Below are positions 8,654 to 11,204 of a stretch of 11,204 nt of DNA, piece after piece; within the stretch, counting starts at the first letter, position 1; every line of letters starts with the position of its first letter. The position numbers were made by a program, and so were the translations under genes. Under the pieces are notes generated by a model. That model did no database searches. It saw only the letters and a program-made list of their open reading frames with translations, and was not told where the DNA came from. The DNA lies in assembly GCA_913049565.1 (NCBI GenBank), contig CAJWZG010000074.1:1-11204 (forward strand), given 5' to 3'. Source of the stretch: an uncultured Gammaproteobacteria bacterium. GTDB lineage: Bacteria > Pseudomonadota > Gammaproteobacteria > Pseudomonadales > Azotimanducaceae_A.

Positions 8654-10083
8654 GTTGGGAAGCAGTCATCGGACTGGAAATTCATGTCCAGCTAGCAACT
8701 CAGAGCAAAATTTTTTCAGGCGCCAGCACCGCCTATGGCGCCGAACCCAACGCTCAAGCATGTAACGTCGATCTTGGTTTGCCCGGTGTCCTGCCGGTGT
8801 TGAACGAGAGAGCGGTTGAACTGGCAGTCAGGTTCGGAACCGCCATTGGCGCCCAAATCAACCATCACTCTATATTTGACCGAAAAAACTATTTCTATGC
8901 TGATTTGCCCAAGGGCTATCAGATCAGCCAATTCGAAACACCGATCGTCGGCGAGGGCTCGATAACCATCACGCCAGATGGCGGAAATCCACGCATAGTG
9001 GGCGTTACCCGGGCCCACCTAGAAGAAGATGCCGGTAAATCTGTCCATGATCTGTACCCCGGCCAAACCGCTATTGACCTAAATCGAACGGGCACCCCGT
9101 TGTTGGAGATTGTGTCTGAGCCCGATATGCGCAGCGCTCAGGAAGCGTCCGCGTACTTTCGGCAAATGCACACGCTGGTTCGCTACATCGGAATTTGTGA
9201 CGGCAACTTGGCCGAAGGCAGCATGCGGTGTGATGCCAACGTATCAGTCCGGCCAATGGGTCAGTCAGGGTTTGGTGAACGCACTGAAATCAAAAATATC
9301 AATTCGTTTCGCTTCGTAGAACAAGCTATTGAGTACGAGATTGCCCGACAAATCGAAGTCTTGGAAAGCGGTGGTCGCGTGCATCGAGAAACACGTTTGT
9401 ACGACCCGAACAAAGATGAAACACGATCAATGCGGAGCAAAGAGTTAAGTAATGATTACCGTTACTTTCCCGACCCTGACCTGATGCCCTTGACCATTAG
9501 CAAGGCGTTTGTCGAGCGCGTGCGCGCAGGCCTACCTGAACTGCCGGAAGCGCGGCGGGACCGATACATAAGCGATCTTGGACTATCCGAAGCGGATGCT
9601 GATGCGATTTCAGGTGACATTGAGCGCGCAGACTACTTTGACGCCGCTATCGAAGCTCAAGCCAATGCGAAGCAGTGCGCCAATTGGATGATGGGCGAGC
9701 TTTCTGCCTACCTAAATCGAAATGATACGTCATTTGCTCAAAGTCCGGTGACGCCGCAACTTATGGCGGCCCTAATCGCGCGCATTGAAGATGGGACGTT
9801 GTCATCAAAAACAGCGAAAACCTTATTCGATGCACTTTGGGAAACCGGGGCTAAAGCGAACGTTGATGGGTTAATTGAATCGTTGAGTCTGGCCCAAATG
9901 AGCGACGACGGCGCGCTGACCCAGATCATCGAAGAGTTGATTACCGCCAACCCCAAACAGTTTGAGGAACTGCGCGGCGGCAAAGATAAAATGCTGGGAT
10001 TCTTTGTCGGTCAGGTGATGAAAGCCACTCAAGGTAAGGCAAACCCGCAACAAGTGAATCAGATTATTCGCGACAAACTATAA
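8650..10083 (+). CDS. gatB: Glutamyl/aspartyl-tRNA amidotransferase subunit B
   Basis: A 477-residue GatB, usual length. It phosphorylates the misacylated tRNA-bound Glu (or Asp) with ATP and transfers ammonia from GatA. Conserved stretches in order are [13 protein letters not shown] (3-15), [72 protein letters not shown] and [10 protein letters not shown]; the C-terminal 140 residues form the helical and YqeY-like tRNA-binding tail. The ATGA overlap with gatA fixes the start. The gene ends 13 nt from the convergent CBS gene. I see no terminator hairpin there. Which tRNA is the substrate (Gln, Asn or both) depends on whether glnS and asnS exist elsewhere in the genome. Confidence 0.98.
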   Translation: MSWEAVIGLEIHVQLATQSKIFSGASTAYGAEPNAQACNVDLGLPGVLPVLNERAVELAVRFGTAIGAQINHHSIFDRKNYFYADLPKGYQISQFETPIVGEGSITITPDGGNPRIVGVTRAHLEEDAGKSVHDLYPGQTAIDLNRTGTPLLEIVSEPDMRSAQEASAYFRQMHTLVRYIGICDGNLAEGSMRCDANVSVRPMGQSGFGERTEIKNINSFRFVEQAIEYEIARQIEVLESGGRVHRETRLYDPNKDETRSMRSKELSNDYRYFPDPDLMPLTISKAFVERVRAGLPELPEARRDRYISDLGLSEADADAISGDIERADYFDAAIEAQANAKQCANWMMGELSAYLNRNDTSFAQSPVTPQLMAALIARIEDGTLSSKTAKTLFDALWETGAKANVDGLIESLSLAQMSDDGALTQIIEELITANPKQFEELRGGKDKMLGFFVGQVMKATQGKANPQQVNQIIRDKL

Positions 10084-10096
10084 CTGTCTTTGCCCA

Positions 10097-10495
10097 TTAG
10101 TCCCCTGAGAAAAGTATGGCCGCACGTAAAGCGTCGCGAATAGACATTTGGCCAACGAGGACACCGTTTTCCCACACCGGGCATCGATGCCCGAGGCGCG
10201 CCACAAACTGCTGAGCCAAAGAGATGGTATCTATTTCCGGATCGACGCAATCCACCTCACACTGCATGAAGCCTGCGAAGATGCAGGCGCACTCATTGTA
10301 CTACCTGTGTTGAACCAACACCGAGATCAAATCAACTTCCGACAGCATGCCTAGAAGCCCTCCATCAGCGTCCACCACCGGAGCTCCAGAAATACCGCGC
10401 TCCAACAACGTCGCCATCGCAATTATCAGGCTATCAGCGGAAAAGAGGACAACCAAATTGATAGCCATAGAATCTCGAACTTTGAGTGATTTCAT
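10097..10495 (-). pseudogene. Two-CBS-domain protein gene interrupted by an in-frame TAG
   Basis: The minus-strand frame encodes 132 codons, with TAG as codon 65 (10303-10301). Codons 1-64 form one CBS domain: MKSLKVRDSMAINLV, then GISGAPVVDADGGLLGMLSE (34-53) and D55. Codons 66-132 form the second: VDPEIDTISLAQQFV (84-98), then HRCPVWENGVLVGQMSIRD (103-121). Without the TAG this is a normal stand-alone CBS-pair protein of the MKSLKVRDYM type; such proteins usually bind adenine nucleotides and regulate a partner, but the partner is unknown here. AGGAGGT ends 5 nt before ATG 10495. No frameshift or other damage is visible, and typical CBS hallmarks persist on both sides. Options are a recent nonsense mutation, a sequence error, amber readthrough, or a functional single-CBS product of 64 residues. 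I call it a pseudogene only provisionally. Confidence 0.75.
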
Positions 10496-10714
10496 TGCAC
10501 ACCTCCTCTGATTTGCCCGAACTCCTATGCCGAGCAAGCACCATCGGACAATACGACTTCATCAGACGCTGGGAAGTACAAACGCTTCCAGAATTCTTTT
10601 GAAATGTAACCCAGGTCTCGGTCTATGAGGATGATCAGGGCGATAGTATGATTAAACGCAACATCACGGCCCAAATTCACCGTGAACGATTGTTTACATG
10701 CTTTGAGGGGAATC
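10496..10714. other. Divergent intergenic region between the CBS gene and the DUF35 gene
   Basis: These 219 bp must contain promoters for both sides if both genes are expressed. On the plus strand TTGAAA (10599-10604) is a good -35 match, but the best -10 (TATGAG, 10624-10629) is 19 bp away. On the minus strand I see only poor matches. An unrecognised 63-codon minus frame fills much of the region and is probably chance. There is no tRNA and no clear hairpin. Confidence 0.35.
10501..10507 (-). promoter_or_regulatory. Strong ribosome binding site of the CBS gene
   Basis: AGGAGGT on the minus strand, 5 nt before ATG 10495. It is the strongest Shine-Dalgarno match in the window, which argues that the gene was, or still is, well translated. 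Confidence 0.75.
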
Positions 10715-11131
10715 ATGAGCGAACAGCCATTACCAGCAGTGCCTTACCTAAAAATCCCAGAAGGGGAGGACCCTTATCTGGAGGGTCAACGATGCGGAGC
10801 ATGCGGCAGCACTTTTCTAGGAGAACGCCATGTCTGCTCGAAATGCGGTGCCAGAGATCAAATGAGCGCGGTTAAATTGCCCAATAGCGGCAAATTATAT
10901 TCTTACTCTATCGTCTATCGCTCGTTTCCGGGCATAGCAGTGCCATACATCAGCGCTATCGTTGATTTAGATGACGGCACGGCCATCAAGGGTAACCTGA
11001 TCAACGTCGAACCCGACCCGGACAGCATTGAATTTGATATGCCCGTTGACGTGGTTTTTGCCGATGCCCTGGGTCGCAAAGACGCCGACGGAAATCAGTA
11101 CCTGTCCTACTTTTTTCAACCTAAACAGTAA
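10715..11131 (+). CDS. DUF35-type zinc-ribbon/OB-fold acyl-CoA-associated protein
   Basis: A 138-residue protein with an N-terminal rubredoxin-like zinc ribbon (C27, C30, C41, C44 in RCGACGSTFLGERHVCSKCG) and a C-terminal OB-fold of beta strands (about 52-135, with GKLYSYSIVYRSFPG and DGTAIKGNLI). DUF35 proteins bind CoA thioesters and form complexes with a neighbouring thiolase or hydratase, as in steroid side-chain or aromatic acid degradation (ChsH2, BbsA). The thiolase start 32 nt downstream supports such a pair. ATG 10715 has GAGGGG 5 nt upstream; the frame is open to 10682, but the ribosome binding site and the family N-terminus favour 10715. The substrate cannot be told from the sequence. 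Confidence 0.9.
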   Translation: MSEQPLPAVPYLKIPEGEDPYLEGQRCGACGSTFLGERHVCSKCGARDQMSAVKLPNSGKLYSYSIVYRSFPGIAVPYISAIVDLDDGTAIKGNLINVEPDPDSIEFDMPVDVVFADALGRKDADGNQYLSYFFQPKQ

Positions 11132-11163
11132 CTTCAAACAACAGAACCTAACGGAGAACGACT

Positions 11164-11204
11164 ATGACCGACGCATATATCGTAGGGGTCGACATGATCA
11201 AGTT
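11164..11204 (+). CDS. Probable thiolase (SCP-x-like acyl-CoA acetyltransferase), first 13 codons
   Basis: Only MTDAYIVGVDMIK is inside the window. A start of the form A-(Y/V)-I-V-G-V-x-M-(I/T)-K is typical of thiolase-fold lipid-transfer/SCP-x proteins, which nearly always neighbour DUF35 genes. GGAG lies 8 nt upstream of ATG 11164. The catalytic cysteine and histidines are beyond the edge, so the call is by N-terminus and context. Confidence 0.65.
   Translation, partial: MTDAYIVGVDMIK

Noticed and set aside
8716..9018. 100-codon minus-strand frame
   Set aside because: Antisense to the conserved N-terminal part of gatB; no domain or ribosome binding site.
10064..10110. Possible bidirectional terminator between gatB and the CBS gene
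   Set aside because: Only a 4-bp GACA/TGTC pairing with a 9-nt loop and no T-run; not a credible intrinsic terminator.
10059..10250. 63-codon minus frame overlapping the end of gatB and the CBS gene
   Set aside because: Out of frame with the second CBS domain, which explains this stretch much better.
10525..10716. 63-codon minus-strand frame in the CBS/DUF35 intergenic region
   Set aside because: No ribosome binding site, no recognisable family, its start overlaps the DUF35 start by 2 nt, and it covers the space where promoters are expected.

Overview
The window (about 50% G+C by eye, no RNA genes, no mobile elements, no CRISPR) looks like a chromosomal housekeeping segment of a gammaproteobacterium. 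The gene order mreB-mreC-mreD-maf-rng-yhdP on one strand, with gatC-gatA-gatB running divergently from mreB, is the arrangement I know from Pseudomonas and related non-enteric Gammaproteobacteria. Enterobacteria share the mre-yhdE-rng-yhdP run but lack GatCAB. The species cannot be named from this sequence.

Left part, minus strand, positions 6639 down to 1: a tightly packed operon for cell shape and envelope. mreB (actin-like filament) is followed after 59 nt by mreC, then mreD (1-nt gap), maf/yhdE (2-nt gap), rng (8-nt overlap) and the N-terminal half of yhdP, which runs off the left edge. MreBCD organise peptidoglycan synthesis for rod shape. Maf hydrolyses nucleotides, RNase G processes RNA, and YhdP is an AsmA-like envelope lipid-transport protein. 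Three genes in this operon seem not to start with ATG: rng (TTG), yhdP (probably TTG) and, most strikingly, mreC. Conserved MreC sequence there runs upstream of the first GTG to an ATC codon placed exactly behind an AGGAG ribosome binding site.

Middle part, plus strand, 6851-10083: gatC, gatA and gatB, the three subunits of the tRNA-dependent amidotransferase that makes Gln-tRNA(Gln) and/or Asn-tRNA(Asn). All are complete with intact catalytic residues. The 211 bp between mreB and gatC must carry the divergent promoters.

Right part: convergent to gatB is a minus-strand gene for a small two-CBS-domain protein (10495-10097). It has an excellent Shine-Dalgarno sequence and both CBS domains, but an in-frame TAG at codon 65 splits the two domains. 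Divergent from it, after 219 bp, a DUF35-type zinc-ribbon/OB-fold protein (10715-11131) is followed by the first 13 codons of a probable thiolase. That pair is typical of acyl-CoA/lipid or steroid side-chain metabolism.

I do not see a new multi-gene system here. The points that deserve a second look are the ATC start of mreC with its 16-codon leader ORF, and the amber-split CBS gene.
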